From: Pseudomonas synxantha BG33R
GTDB lineage: Bacteria > Pseudomonadota > Gammaproteobacteria > Pseudomonadales > Pseudomonadaceae
Reading direction: 5' to 3'
NCBI RefSeq assembly: GCF_000263715.2
Contig: NZ_CM001514.1
Location: 1,102,936 to 1,166,935 of the forward strand
Length of the DNA: 64,000 nucleotides
Below the pieces are notes generated by a model that was not told the DNA's origin, searched no databases, and saw nothing but the letters and a program-made list of their open reading frames with translations. Position 1 is the first letter of the stretch. Every line of letters starts with the position of its first letter. Positions 47,658-57,208 of this stretch are shown here, piece by piece. Made by a program: the position numbers and the translations under genes.

Positions 47658-49211
47658 TCAGTCCTGCAATTCGGTCTGGCGTTCGACGGGGTCGATCAGC
47701 ACGGCTTTCTGCTGGCGCACCAGCAGGTCGAGAATTTCTTCCTGGCGATCGCCCAGAATGCCGGAGAAGCTGATGCCGCTGGATTTGGTCGGCGCCAGCA
47801 TCGACACGCGATACAACTCGATACTCAACGGCGAATCGATGGACAGCGGCCCGCTGCCGTTACCCGCCAGTTCACCACCCACCACGATCAGCGAGACCTT
47901 GGCATCGAATGGGTCGAGGGCGATGTCGCGGTCGGTGTCGGTCAAGTCCTTGATGTGGCCGTACACGCCGGTCAGGCCGTTGGCCATCGAGGTGTTTTCG
48001 TAGAGCTTGATGTTCACGCTGTTACGCACGCGGATGCCGTGGCGACGGTTGCTGATCACCTTGTTGCCCCACAGCAGGTTGTCACCGCTCTCATAGAGAG
48101 TGATGCCGTCGGTGTGGTTACGGTAGATCTCGTTGTCGGCGATCAGGTTGTTCACGCTGTTACGGTCGATCACCAGGCCCGAGAGCTTGTTGTCGTAGCT
48201 GCGGTTATTGAAGATGAAGCTGTCGTTCACTTCCCGCGAAATGATGATGCCGTGCTTCTTCTTGGTGCCGTACACCGTGTTGTCGGCGATGATCAGGCCG
48301 TGGGAGCGGTCGTGGGGGTCAATGCCGTAGACGATGTTGTCTTTGTAGGTATTGCCCTTGATCACAAAGCCTGTGGTCTCGTAGCAGTAGAAGCCGTACC
48401 ACATGTCCGAGAACTCGGAGTCGATGATCCAACCGGTCGGCTCGGGACGCTTGAGCACCTTGGCCATGTTCGGCGTGTACTGGGAAATACTCACCCCGTA
48501 GGACTTACTGTTGGCGTAGCCGAAGCTGGCCATCTTGGTCTTGGAGATATAGGTCTCAGTGCCGCCCCAGGCCAGCAGGAATGGGCGGAATTCCTTGGGC
48601 GATTTGAACAGGGCAGGGCCGTTGGTTTTTTCATCCCAGCCGGTGACCTTGGTGTCACGTACGAACAACTGGCCGTCGTTGATCAAAAATGAGCCAGCTT
48701 GCTGGGACAGGCGCAATTCCTGGGTGTTCTTGTCGATATCGAGGATGCCTTTGCGGCCCACCACAATCGGCAACTTGGCCAGGAACACCCCCGGCGACGT
48801 TTCGCTGAAGTACTGCTTGGGCACCTTGCCCAGCAGGTCCTTGAGGTTCATGTAGCCGTCGTCGACAAAGATTGCCTGGGGGATGCCATGCTGGCGCACC
48901 ACCCATTCGGCCATCTTGTTATCGCCGCCGATAAAGTCCTTGAGCGCGTCTTCCTGCATCATGCGGCGGATGCTGATTTTGCCCGCCTTGGTCTTGATGA
49001 TCTTCTTTTCCATCGCGGCGGCGGTGTAGCCCGACAAATCGGGCAGCGCCGGCTTGGCCATTTCCAGCGGCGCGGTGGGCGGGCTGGAAATAGTGTAGGT
49101 CTTGGCCTGTTGCAGTTCCTTGGCGATGATCGGCGCCTTGGCCGCCGTATCGGCAAACGCTGTGGCGCTGGCCATCAGCATTGCCGCGACGAGTAGGCTT
49201 TGAGCATTCAT
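47658..49211 (-). CDS. algG: Poly(beta-D-mannuronate) C5-epimerase AlgG
   Basis: 517 residues with a signal peptide (MNAQSLLVAAMLMASATAFA). The right-handed beta-helix has CASH-type repeats, and the catalytic motif is DPHDRSH. AlgG converts mannuronate to guluronate in the polymer during export and is part of the periplasmic scaffold. The ATG at 49211 has GGGAG eight bases upstream; an ATG five codons earlier overlaps the algE stop. Confidence 0.97.
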   Translation of the reverse strand: MNAQSLLVAAMLMASATAFADTAAKAPIIAKELQQAKTYTISSPPTAPLEMAKPALPDLSGYTAAAMEKKIIKTKAGKISIRRMMQEDALKDFIGGDNKMAEWVVRQHGIPQAIFVDDGYMNLKDLLGKVPKQYFSETSPGVFLAKLPIVVGRKGILDIDKNTQELRLSQQAGSFLINDGQLFVRDTKVTGWDEKTNGPALFKSPKEFRPFLLAWGGTETYISKTKMASFGYANSKSYGVSISQYTPNMAKVLKRPEPTGWIIDSEFSDMWYGFYCYETTGFVIKGNTYKDNIVYGIDPHDRSHGLIIADNTVYGTKKKHGIIISREVNDSFIFNNRSYDNKLSGLVIDRNSVNNLIADNEIYRNHTDGITLYESGDNLLWGNKVISNRRHGIRVRNSVNIKLYENTSMANGLTGVYGHIKDLTDTDRDIALDPFDAKVSLIVVGGELAGNGSGPLSIDSPLSIELYRVSMLAPTKSSGISFSGILGDRQEEILDLLVRQQKAVLIDPVERQTELQD

Positions 49212-49225
49212 GGCGCAGGCTCCCA

Positions 49226-50716
49226 TCAGAATTTCCAGACCACGTCGACAAACGCGCGGTGCATGTAGGAGTCGACCTGGCTGCCGTAGGCGTCGCCCGG
49301 CTTGAACACGCCGGCGCGCAAGCGCACCAGGGCCGATGGCTCGTCGATCGACTGGCTCAGCGCGGCGGGCAGCAAGCCTTTCTTGAAGTACTTGGTGACC
49401 ACCAGGTCCATCTCCTGGCCGAGGTCCTTCTTGCCATCTTCCAGCGGCAGGGAGGTGCTGGAGAGGATCGCGCCGGTGACGTCGTCGGTGTTGTTCTGCA
49501 CCGCATCGATACCGTTGCTGCCCACCGGCTTGTTGCCGTCCACGCGCCAGAACTTGTGGTACACCAGGCTGGCGTCGTAGTCCTCGCGCAGCTGCCAGGA
49601 ACCGAACAGGCTCATGGACTGCATGTTGTTCATCTCGCCGCGAAACGCTTCACCGAAACGGTGCACGCGGGACTGGGTGCCGGTCCAGTTCGAACGGTTG
49701 CTTTGCAGGCCGTTCTGTTCGTATTCGGCGCTGGCACGGGAATAGGCCGCGCCGACTTGCCATTGCGGGTCCAGGCGCAGGCGCACACCGATGTCGGTGG
49801 CCCAGCCGCTGAGGTCATCGCTGCGCTTGGCGCTGGTGGGGCGCGTGCCGTCGGCGTTCAAGGCGTTGACCTTGTCGCGGTCGCCGCGCATGCCGGTGAT
49901 GCTGGCCCAGTAGTTGACGGTGTTGGTGTTGCGCCAGTTGTAAGCATCGCTGTTGGCTTCGATACCGAGCCAGGTCAGGTCGCCGTTTTCGCGCTTGTCC
50001 AACGGGTCACTGGCCACACCCGGTTCGGCGTAATCGAGCTTGCCGTCGTCATGGGTGTGGTGGCCGCGCAGGCCGATCCACTGGCCCGGCGTCCACTGGT
50101 AGGCGGCGTCGGCGTAGAAGTGCTGGCGGTCCTTGTCCACTGGCGAGAGTTCCTTGAGGTCGGTGCGGTATTCGCTGAAGCGTTCGGCGGCGCCGACATT
50201 GGCCTTGAGCAAGGTGGTGTCGAAGGTCCAGTTCAGCGCTTCGATGTTGGTGTCGCGCCATTGGCCGTCGTCATTGCGCAGGCGCTGGCGACCGAACTTG
50301 AGGATCTCGCCGGGGTAGGGCGTGAAGCCGCTGTAGCCGACCCAGAACTCGCGCAGGGCCAGATAGTTTTTCTTGGCCTTGCGGTCGTCGTTGCTCGACT
50401 GCTGCTCGGTGGTGTCATCGGCCGACTGTTGCAGGGTGTCGGTCTCGATGATGTCGCTGGACACCACCGCCTGGCCCATGGCATAGGCGCTCCACGCGCC
50501 GCTTTCGCCGTAGATCCAGGGGCGCAGGTCAAGGCCGATACCGTTGACGTCGCCGCCTTTCTGGGTGCCCAGGTCGCGGTCGTCTTCGGACTGCGCGGTG
50601 GCTTTGACTTCCAGGCCGAAGTTCTTGGCTTCGGTCAGCGCGGCCAGGGTCGGGCACGACCACAGCAGGGCGAAGGACAGGCCGATACCGGCCTTGACGA
50701 ATGGGTTGAGCTTCAT
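49226..50716 (-). CDS. algE: Alginate outer-membrane porin AlgE
   Basis: 496 residues with a signal peptide (ending CPTLA) and a beta-barrel that closes with VVWKF, a C-terminal Phe. AlgE is the 18-stranded, positively lined outer-membrane channel for alginate. Family segments include [20 protein letters not shown] and [14 protein letters not shown]. It overlaps the algK stop by 4 bases. Confidence 0.97.
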   Translation of the reverse strand: MKLNPFVKAGIGLSFALLWSCPTLAALTEAKNFGLEVKATAQSEDDRDLGTQKGGDVNGIGLDLRPWIYGESGAWSAYAMGQAVVSSDIIETDTLQQSADDTTEQQSSNDDRKAKKNYLALREFWVGYSGFTPYPGEILKFGRQRLRNDDGQWRDTNIEALNWTFDTTLLKANVGAAERFSEYRTDLKELSPVDKDRQHFYADAAYQWTPGQWIGLRGHHTHDDGKLDYAEPGVASDPLDKRENGDLTWLGIEANSDAYNWRNTNTVNYWASITGMRGDRDKVNALNADGTRPTSAKRSDDLSGWATDIGVRLRLDPQWQVGAAYSRASAEYEQNGLQSNRSNWTGTQSRVHRFGEAFRGEMNNMQSMSLFGSWQLREDYDASLVYHKFWRVDGNKPVGSNGIDAVQNNTDDVTGAILSSTSLPLEDGKKDLGQEMDLVVTKYFKKGLLPAALSQSIDEPSALVRLRAGVFKPGDAYGSQVDSYMHRAFVDVVWKF

Positions 50717-52230
50717 AGGGATTCCTCGCCGTCTTCTTCTTGCAGGGCGTGCAGTTGCAGCGTGCTTTGGGCCAGGGTGCCGCGGGCGGCCAGTTCCTGT
50801 TGCACCAGGCGTTGGCCCTCGGCGCGTTGCTCAGGGGTCAACGGCGCTTCGAGCTGGGTGGCCAGGTCATTGGCCTCTGGCGTGTCCTGGGCCTTGGCCA
50901 ACTGGCTGAAGACATAGGCGTTCAATGGGTCGGGCTTGGTGCCCTTGCCTTGGGAAAACAGTTGGGCAATGGCAAAGTCGGCGCTGTTCTGGCCGTTGCG
51001 CGCAGCGGTCAGCAAGTGGTCCAGGGCCTTTTGCGGGTAGACCTTGCCCAGGTAGCCACGGCGGTAGATCTGGCCGAGGTAGTAATCGGCGGCCACTTCA
51101 CGGCCCACGGCTTTTTCGAAATGCGCCTCGGCGGCCTTGGCGTCGGCTGGCACCCACTTGCCTTCGTAGTAGAGCTTGCCCAGCAGCAATTCGGCGCGCG
51201 GCTGGTCGGCGGCGCGGCCGTTGTCGAGGTACTTCATCATCTGCTCGACATCGCCCAGTTCGGGGAAGTCGTAGAGCAACTGCGCCAGGCTGACCCAGGA
51301 CGCCGGGTAGCCGGGGGCGATTTTTTCAAGCAAAGCCTGGGCGGTTTTTTCGTCCGGGGTGCCGAGGGTGGCATCGCCGAGTACGCGGGCGACGCTGTCG
51401 ACGCGCTGGGCGGTGACGCTGCCACGGCTGAAGCCTGCTTCCATCTGCTTGAGCAATTCGGCCTGTTGTTCAGGCTGCTGTTTTTTCTGATAGACCGTGG
51501 CCAGTTCGACATAGCAGATATCGGTGGTGTTCAACGCGGCCTTGCAGATGCGCTCCACATCATCCAGGTGCTGGTCGTAAGTGCCCTGGGTGCGATACAG
51601 CAGCACCTGGGCCAGGCCGGCTTCCGGGTAACCGGCCGCTTGCCATTTGCTGATCTGCTGCTGGGCATTCACGTTGGGGAAGCTGTGCGGGTATTGCAGG
51701 TACAGCATCGCCAACGGGATCAGGGTGTTGCCTTCGCCATTGGCAAAGGCTTTTTTCAACAGGCTTTCGGCTTCGTGGTGCTCGGCCTCAGTGGCGCCCG
51801 GCTTGGCCGCCAGCAGGCGACCGAGACGCGCTTGGGCACGCGGCGAGGTGTCTGCCGCCGCACGGTAAGTGGCTTCGGCCTGCTTGATTTGCGCTGGGTC
51901 GCGGGTGCCGACCTGGATATCGGCCAGGCCCACCTGGGCCTCGCTGTAGCCCAGGTCTGCCAGTTGCTGGTAATTCTGCTGCGCGGTGACGGTATCGCCG
52001 CGCTTGAGGGCTTCATTGGCCAGGCGTTGGTCGGGCAGGCCGGCGCAACCGGCCAGGCTCACGGCCAGTGCCAGCGCGCAGTACGCAGAGGCCAAGTGAA
52101 ATCTGCTCTGTGTGGGAGCTGACTTGCCTGCGATGGCATCGCTGCGGTGCAACTGATGCACCGAGTCGCCTGCATCGCGGGCAAGCCCGGCTCCCACAGA
52201 GGTCAGCGGTGTTGTTGGAATAGGGTTCAC
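50713..52230 (-). CDS. algK: Alginate secretion lipoprotein AlgK, with REP-extended leader
   Basis: About 505 residues from a GTG at 52230, which has GCGAGG eight bases upstream. An ATG two codons earlier is too close to that site. The lipobox LAGC puts the lipidated Cys at residue 62, an unusually late position. About 29 of the residues before it are encoded by a REP pair (52111-52198) read in frame without a stop. The mature part is made of TPR/Sel1-like helical repeats that dock AlgE and AlgX at the outer membrane. Whether the long leader still directs export, or a TTG at 52095 is used, is uncertain. Confidence 0.92.
   Translation of the reverse strand: MNPIPTTPLTSVGAGLARDAGDSVHQLHRSDAIAGKSAPTQSRFHLASAYCALALAVSLAGCAGLPDQRLANEALKRGDTVTAQQNYQQLADLGYSEAQVGLADIQVGTRDPAQIKQAEATYRAAADTSPRAQARLGRLLAAKPGATEAEHHEAESLLKKAFANGEGNTLIPLAMLYLQYPHSFPNVNAQQQISKWQAAGYPEAGLAQVLLYRTQGTYDQHLDDVERICKAALNTTDICYVELATVYQKKQQPEQQAELLKQMEAGFSRGSVTAQRVDSVARVLGDATLGTPDEKTAQALLEKIAPGYPASWVSLAQLLYDFPELGDVEQMMKYLDNGRAADQPRAELLLGKLYYEGKWVPADAKAAEAHFEKAVGREVAADYYLGQIYRRGYLGKVYPQKALDHLLTAARNGQNSADFAIAQLFSQGKGTKPDPLNAYVFSQLAKAQDTPEANDLATQLEAPLTPEQRAEGQRLVQQELAARGTLAQSTLQLHALQEEDGEESL
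52111..52198. repeat. REP inverted pair inside the algK leader coding region
   Basis: TGTGGGAGCTGACTTGCCTG and CGGGCAAGCCCGGCTCCCACA-type arms flank about 45 bases. It is one of three REP pairs in the operon and the only one within a reading frame. The arms carry several changes compared with other copies. Confidence 0.9.
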
Positions 52231-52244
52231 AGGCATGTCCTCGC

Positions 52245-53411
52245 TTACAGACCGTGAGCCATGGCTTTGTCGATCAGCCAGTTCAGCGATGGGCCACGGT
52301 CACTGGTGACTTCCACCGGGCGACCGGCGTAGGTGCTGTCCAGCGGTGCGTCGGGCTTGATCTGCACACGGATGTCAGAGGACAGGTCGGCGCTGTTCAG
52401 GCTGGTGCTGCTGACGATGGTGCCGGTGCGAACCTGTTCTTCGTCGGCGACCTGGAAGCTCACCGGCGTACCTGGACGCACATCGCCAAACTGGCGGTAG
52501 GTGAAGCGGGCTTCGACGTTAGCCTGGCTGCCACGCGGCACCAGTTGGAAGATCACATCGCCCTTGCTGGCGTACTGGCCATCGGCGACCAGTTGCTGGG
52601 CCACTACGCAATCGCATGGCGAGGTGAGGGTGCCGGTCATTTGCTTGCCGAACAGCTCTTCAACCTTGGCCGGTTGCAGTTGGTCTTCGTCCAGGTGGCC
52701 CTTGAGTACGTCGAGCATACTGGTGCTGAACGTCGCCAGTGGCGCGCCCTTGGCCGCTACCGAGTCACCCTTGAGCAGGCTCTGCACGGTGCCGTCACGC
52801 GGCATGGTCACGTTCATGCCCGGTACGCTCACAAGGCCGGCCTGGGCGTGGCTGACGAAGTACATGCCGTACAGCGATTTGAAGACAAAACCGAAGGCGG
52901 CCAGACCAACCAGGAAAATCGCCAGGCTGAACGTCACCGCACGCAGGCGACCGAACGCGGTCATGCCACTGCCGCCGTCCTTGACCTTGCGCGCCTTGGT
53001 GAAGTTGTCGCGTTGCAGCGTCGCCAGCACGTCGCCCATGGTCACGATGTCGCCGGACAAGTGCGAGGTGATCAGGTGGCGCAGGGTGGAAATGTCCTGG
53101 GCATCGAGGTTCTGGAACTGGCAGCCGGTGCGGCCGGTCTGGCGATCGTAGGAGCGGATTTGCAGCTCCACGTCCATGGCCAGGCCGAGGTTATCGATCA
53201 CGAACTGCAGGCGGCCCTTGTGCACTTGGCCGACGGTGAGCGGCTGGGTGGCGGTAAAGGCCAGGCCACCGGCGGACAGGTCGATCACGCGTGCTTCGGT
53301 CGGCGTGCGGTCGCTGTTGAAGAAGCGCAGCTTGGCCGGGATTTTGACCCGGGCGTGCTGGCGCTGGGCTTCGGATTCGTGGACAACGTTGGCGTTTACT
53401 TGGCTGTTCAT
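52245..53411 (-). CDS. alg44: Alginate co-polymerase Alg44 (PilZ, c-di-GMP receptor)
   Basis: 388 residues. The N-terminal PilZ domain has the c-di-GMP motifs RQHAR at residues 17-21 and DLSAGG about 23 residues later. One membrane segment (FSLAIFLVGLAAFGFVFKSLY) is followed by a HlyD-like periplasmic domain. Alg44 binds c-di-GMP and activates Alg8, so alginate synthesis responds to this messenger after translation. It lies between alg8 and algK. Confidence 0.97.
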   Translation of the reverse strand: MNSQVNANVVHESEAQRQHARVKIPAKLRFFNSDRTPTEARVIDLSAGGLAFTATQPLTVGQVHKGRLQFVIDNLGLAMDVELQIRSYDRQTGRTGCQFQNLDAQDISTLRHLITSHLSGDIVTMGDVLATLQRDNFTKARKVKDGGSGMTAFGRLRAVTFSLAIFLVGLAAFGFVFKSLYGMYFVSHAQAGLVSVPGMNVTMPRDGTVQSLLKGDSVAAKGAPLATFSTSMLDVLKGHLDEDQLQPAKVEELFGKQMTGTLTSPCDCVVAQQLVADGQYASKGDVIFQLVPRGSQANVEARFTYRQFGDVRPGTPVSFQVADEEQVRTGTIVSSTSLNSADLSSDIRVQIKPDAPLDSTYAGRPVEVTSDRGPSLNWLIDKAMAHGL

Positions 53412-53448
53412 AGTATTCGATTTCCTAGTTAATTCAGGCTTGGCAGGG

Positions 53449-54930
53449 TCAGACCATCATCAGCAACACGGCAACGAAGATGCTGCCGGCGGAGAAGGTC
53501 ATGGTCCGAGACGACCAGGTGTTGAACCAACGTTGAAAGCTGGCCAAATCGCGGGTCAGTTTGGTGTCCTGGCGGGTCCAGGACTGTTGATCAAGGCGGA
53601 AGAACACGTAGATCTTCACCAACGCGCCCATGATCTGGTTGTAATAGAGAATCAGCGGGTAGGCCGGGCCGATCTTGTGGCCTGAGCACGACAGCAACAG
53701 GGTCAGGATCAGGCGGGTGATACCGATCCACAGCAGGTACGCGAGGATGAACGCGCCGCCATACTTGAACGTGGCGATCATCGCCACGGTCAGGCCGAGC
53801 AGGGAGGTCCACATCGACACGCGCTGGTCGAACAGCACCACGCTGGTGAACACGCCGAGGCGACGCACGCCCAGGCCGAGGGCACGGGAGTTCTGGCGCA
53901 GGTTGTTGCCATACCAGCGGAACATCAGTTTACGGCTGGCTTTGATAAAGCTCTTTTCCGGCGGGTGTTCCACGGTGTTGATGGCGGCGTCCGGTACGTA
54001 GAAGGTGTCGTAGCCCAGGCGCATCAGGCTGAACCAGCTGGATTTGTCATCGCCGGTGAGGAACTTGAAGCGCCCCAGGCGCCAGTGTTGCAGCGAGTCG
54101 CTTTCCACGTCGGCGATAAAGCCCGGGTCAGTCACTACGCTGGCGCGAAACACCGACATGCGCCCGGTCATGGTCAGCACGCGCTTGGACAGGGCCATGG
54201 AGCACATGTTGATGTGGCGCTGGGCGAAGCGCAGCTTGTGCCACTCGCTCATGATGTAGCCGCCGCGCACTTCGCAGAATTCGTTGGTGGTCAGGCCACC
54301 GACATTGCCGAACAGCTGGAACCAGGGGACGGTCTTGCGGACCACGCCTTCGGCGAGCACGGTGTCGCCATCGATCACGGCTACCACGGCACGGTCATCC
54401 GGCAAGTGGCGCGAGATGGCGCGAAAACCGAAGGCCAAACCGTCACGCTTGCCGGTACCGGCGATGCGCACGAAGTCGAGCTTGACGTGGGCCGGTGGGT
54501 TCATCTTTTCCCAGAGGCTTTTCACCAGCAGCTCATCGGACATTTCCACCAGCGAGCAGACCACGGTGGTAGGGAAGCCGCATTCGATGGCTTCGCGAAT
54601 CACCGAGCTGTAGACCTGGGCGGTGGTCAGCGCATCGATACGAAAACTGGTGACCATCAGGAACACATGGGACGGGTCGGCGGCCTTGCCCAGCTTGCGC
54701 ACTTTGCGGCGCAGGTGCGGGTACACCACGTAGAGAAACAGCATGCCGCGAAAGAAATGCGTGGCGCCCATCGAGTAGCGCCAGATACCCACGGCGCCAA
54801 TCAGGAAAATAAAATTCTTCGATTGCGAATCGAAGGTGCTCGCCGGCAACAGCAGGGCGAGACCCATCAACAGGCTGAGGAATAACAGCCAGCCGGCCGA
54901 TTGCAGAAATACATGTTTTAACTTGGACAT
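53449..54930 (-). CDS. alg8: Alginate polymerase Alg8 (GT2 glycosyltransferase)
   Basis: About 493 residues. N-terminal membrane helices precede a cytoplasmic family 2 glycosyltransferase domain ([11 protein letters not shown], with DGD as metal site, and TGDDKSSWF) and C-terminal helices. It polymerises GDP-mannuronate at the inner membrane with Alg44. I chose MSKLKHVF at 54930. The ATG three codons upstream (54939) is possible; neither has a strong ribosome-binding site. Confidence 0.95.
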   Translation of the reverse strand: MSKLKHVFLQSAGWLLFLSLLMGLALLLPASTFDSQSKNFIFLIGAVGIWRYSMGATHFFRGMLFLYVVYPHLRRKVRKLGKAADPSHVFLMVTSFRIDALTTAQVYSSVIREAIECGFPTTVVCSLVEMSDELLVKSLWEKMNPPAHVKLDFVRIAGTGKRDGLAFGFRAISRHLPDDRAVVAVIDGDTVLAEGVVRKTVPWFQLFGNVGGLTTNEFCEVRGGYIMSEWHKLRFAQRHINMCSMALSKRVLTMTGRMSVFRASVVTDPGFIADVESDSLQHWRLGRFKFLTGDDKSSWFSLMRLGYDTFYVPDAAINTVEHPPEKSFIKASRKLMFRWYGNNLRQNSRALGLGVRRLGVFTSVVLFDQRVSMWTSLLGLTVAMIATFKYGGAFILAYLLWIGITRLILTLLLSCSGHKIGPAYPLILYYNQIMGALVKIYVFFRLDQQSWTRQDTKLTRDLASFQRWFNTWSSRTMTFSAGSIFVAVLLMMV

Positions 54931-54956
54931 AAGCGTCATCCGGAAGGGGAGGAGGC

Positions 54957-54999
54957 TTCAGGCTGCAAGCACTGGGGATAAAGACACTTGCAGCCTGAA
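54957..54999 (-). promoter_or_regulatory. Perfect hairpin between algD and alg8
   Basis: TTCAGGCTGCAAG and CTTGCAGCCTGAA form a perfect 13-bp stem with a 17-base loop. It fills the short gap after algD. No T run follows, so it is more likely an RNA-processing or stabilising element, or a partial attenuator, than a full terminator. Confidence 0.7.
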
Positions 55000-55013
55000 A
55001 CTTGCCGTTGCTG

Positions 55014-56330
55014 TTACCAGCAAATACCTTCAGTACGGCCACTCACGCTGGTGGCCTTGGACATGAAGCCCACCAGGTCGACCACTTGCTTGCCTTCCGG
55101 AGCGTTATGCGCCAGGGCACGGAACTTCTCGTCACGGTTACCGAGGATGATCACGTCGGAGTTGTTGATCACATCATCGAAATCCGAGTTGAGCAGGGAC
55201 GACACGTGCGGGATCTTGCCTTCGATGTAGTCCTTGTTCGCGCCGTGCACACGGGCGGACTCGACGTTGCTGTCGTAGATGCTCAGGTCGTAGCCCTTGC
55301 CGATCAGCATTTCCGCCAGTTCTACCAATGGGCTTTCACGCAGGTCATCGGTACCGGCCTTGAAGCTCAGGCCCAGCAGGGCGACTTTGCGCTTGTCGTG
55401 GCTGGAGACGATGTCGAAGGCGTTTTGCACTTGCGATTCGTTGCTGCGCATCAGCGAGTTGAGCAGCGGCGCTTCCACGTCCAGGGAACCGGCGCGGTAG
55501 GTCAGGGCACGCACGTCTTTTGGCAGGCACGAACCGCCGAAAGCGAAGCCAGGGCGCATGTAGTACTGGGACAGGTTGAGGGTCTTGTCCTGGCAGACCA
55601 CTTCCATCACTTCACGACCATCGACGCCGACAGCCTTGGCGATGTTGCCGATCTCGTTGGCGAAGGTGACTTTGGTGGCGTGCCACACGTTGCAGGTGTA
55701 CTTGATCATTTCGGCGACGGCGATGTCCTTGCGGATGATCGGCGCGTCGAGTTCTTCGTACAGCGATTGCAGGACATCGCCGGAGGCTTTATCGAACTCG
55801 CCGATGACGGTCATTGGTGGCAGGTCGTAGTCGGCAATGGCGGTGGATTCACGCAGGAATTCCGGGTTGACCGCAACGCCGAAGTCGACGCCGGCTTTCT
55901 TGCCGGAGCAGTCTTCGAGGATTGGAATCACAACGTTGGCGACGGTGCCCGGGAGGACGGTGCTGCGCACCACGATGGTGTGGCGGGTGGTCTTGTCACG
56001 CAGGACAAAACCGATCTCGCGGCATACCGACTCGATGTAGTTCAGTTCCAGGTCGCCGTTCTTCTTGCTGGGCGTGCCGACGCAAATCATCGACAGGTCG
56101 GTATCGCGAATCGCCTCGGCGAAGTTGGTAGTGCCACGCAGTCGGCCGGTCTGGATACCCTGGCTCAACAACTCGCCAAGACCCGGCTCAACAATCGGCG
56201 ATTTACCCGCATTGATCAGATCGATCTTTTCCTTGGAGATGTCTACGCCGACCACTTCGTGGCCACGGGCAGACAGGCAACCGGCACACACGGCGCCAAC
56301 GTAACCCAAACCAAATATGCTGATGCGCAT
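55014..56330 (-). CDS. algD: GDP-mannose 6-dehydrogenase AlgD
   Basis: 438 residues. The NAD-binding loop ISIFGLGYVGAVCAG opens the protein. The catalytic Cys lies in FAFGGSCLPKDVRAL, and the C-terminal UDPG/MGDP domain is complete. It oxidises GDP-mannose to GDP-mannuronate in two steps, the committed step of alginate synthesis. It is the first gene of the operon, behind a leader of about 470 bases from the AlgU-type promoter. Confidence 0.98.
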   Translation of the reverse strand: MRISIFGLGYVGAVCAGCLSARGHEVVGVDISKEKIDLINAGKSPIVEPGLGELLSQGIQTGRLRGTTNFAEAIRDTDLSMICVGTPSKKNGDLELNYIESVCREIGFVLRDKTTRHTIVVRSTVLPGTVANVVIPILEDCSGKKAGVDFGVAVNPEFLRESTAIADYDLPPMTVIGEFDKASGDVLQSLYEELDAPIIRKDIAVAEMIKYTCNVWHATKVTFANEIGNIAKAVGVDGREVMEVVCQDKTLNLSQYYMRPGFAFGGSCLPKDVRALTYRAGSLDVEAPLLNSLMRSNESQVQNAFDIVSSHDKRKVALLGLSFKAGTDDLRESPLVELAEMLIGKGYDLSIYDSNVESARVHGANKDYIEGKIPHVSSLLNSDFDDVINNSDVIILGNRDEKFRALAHNAPEGKQVVDLVGFMSKATSVSGRTEGICW

Positions 56331-56474
56331 CGCAATTACCTCTTTGTTTAATTCATGCCATTAAATGGCCGGAGTTCATGTTTGCAAGCGTCACTGATGC
56401 CGCGAAAGTTAGGCGAATAGACGCCGACTTACCGCGTGCAGGCATGTTGAATAACGAGTGACTAACTATTGCAC

Positions 56475-56768
56475 TCAAGTTGTGCGCAACGAGGCCTTAT
56501 TATTGGGGCTTGCCCTGAAATGCAGCCGTGCTTCCTTGGAGGAAGGCTCCGGCGCCGGTGCGGCAAGGTTCTGATGAAGGCAAAATGCCTTTTCTATCAA
56601 TGCCTTGTGTATTTGCACGGGCTCATTTAGGTCAGCGCTGCCTTGGCCTGCAGGGGATAGCAATGCGTACTTATCGCCACCCTTAACTCGATCAGTTGAT
56701 GTTATGACCATAGAACCAAAGTGTTTTATGACAACTTGGCTACTTCCGTTGGTCGTTATGTAAGTCAT
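56475..56768 (-). CDS. Possible small ORF in the algD leader, 97 residues
   Basis: It starts about 35 bases downstream of the AlgU-type promoter and ends about 145 bases before algD, all in the sense direction. The product (GSSQVVIKHFGSMVITSTDR in the N-terminal part) has a plausible composition but no family I recognise and no membrane segment. The ribosome-binding site is weak and very close to the ATG. It may be a real leader peptide or chance. Confidence 0.35.
   Translation of the reverse strand: MTYITTNGSSQVVIKHFGSMVITSTDRVKGGDKYALLSPAGQGSADLNEPVQIHKALIEKAFCLHQNLAAPAPEPSSKEARLHFRASPNNKASLRTT
56746..56754 (+). promoter_or_regulatory. Candidate AlgR-type box in the algD leader
   Basis: CCGTTGGTC differs at one position from the AlgR core CCGTTYGTC known from algD control in P. 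aeruginosa. It lies downstream of the AlgU-type promoter. A single 9-base match is weak evidence. Confidence 0.3.
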
Positions 56769-56802
56769 CTCTTACGCAAACAGAGAATTTCGTTACCGGT
56801 GG

Positions 56803-56829
56803 TATGAGCGGTGCATCAGGACGAAGTTC
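56803..56829 (-). promoter_or_regulatory. AlgU (sigma-22)-type promoter of the alginate operon
   Basis: On the minus strand GAACTT (56824-56829), a 16-base spacer and TCATA (56803-56807) match the AlgU/RpoE pattern GAACTT-N16/17-TCtgA. It lies about 470 bases before the algD start. A long algD leader with an AlgU promoter is established for P. aeruginosa. Confidence 0.75.
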
Positions 56830-57094
56830 CTGGCCGCTCATCCCCTTTCCCGAAATTTTTTGAAATATTAGAAAAGATGGCACTGGTACTATATTGATAG
56901 CACTTGCTATTTAGACCAGTAGTTATGGGGAGTTGGTGCGAGAGGATAGTTTTGTGCCACTACTGATTAAAAAAAGTGGTGCCACTACGAAAAAAACCGA
57001 CAAGTGTCGAGTGAAAAAATCGTTAGGGTTGTGTCTGGATGTTTTTCTGGCGCCAAATAAATGACGATTCTTAAGGTGAAATGCAGGCAAAAAA
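56830..57094. other. AT-rich region upstream of the algD promoter
   Basis: About 265 bases much richer in A+T than the rest of the window, with no gene. It contains a direct repeat GTGCCACTAC at 56954-56963 and 56979-56988 and a related GGCACTGGTAC near 56879. This is where far-upstream regulators of algD act in other pseudomonads. I cannot assign particular sites. Confidence 0.5.
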
Positions 57095-57183
57095 TGTGGG
57101 AGCTGGCTTGCCTGCGATAGCTGTCTATCAGAAACATGTGAGCCGGCTGACCCTGCGCTATCGCAGGCAAGCCAGCTCCCACA
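57095..57183. repeat. REP inverted pair upstream of the algD control region
   Basis: TGTGGGAGCTGGCTTGCCTG and CAGGCAAGCCAGCTCCCACA flank about 50 bases. It separates the algD control region from the end of yaaA. Confidence 0.92.
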
Positions 57184-57208
57184 TTTGATTTTGGTGGCTG
57201 TACAGGCC

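Noticed and set aside
56459..56482. Second AlgU-like promoter (CAACTT...TCACT) nearer to algD
   Set aside because: The -35 lacks the leading G, the spacer is only 15 bases and the -10 is poor. The site at 56803-56829 is much better.
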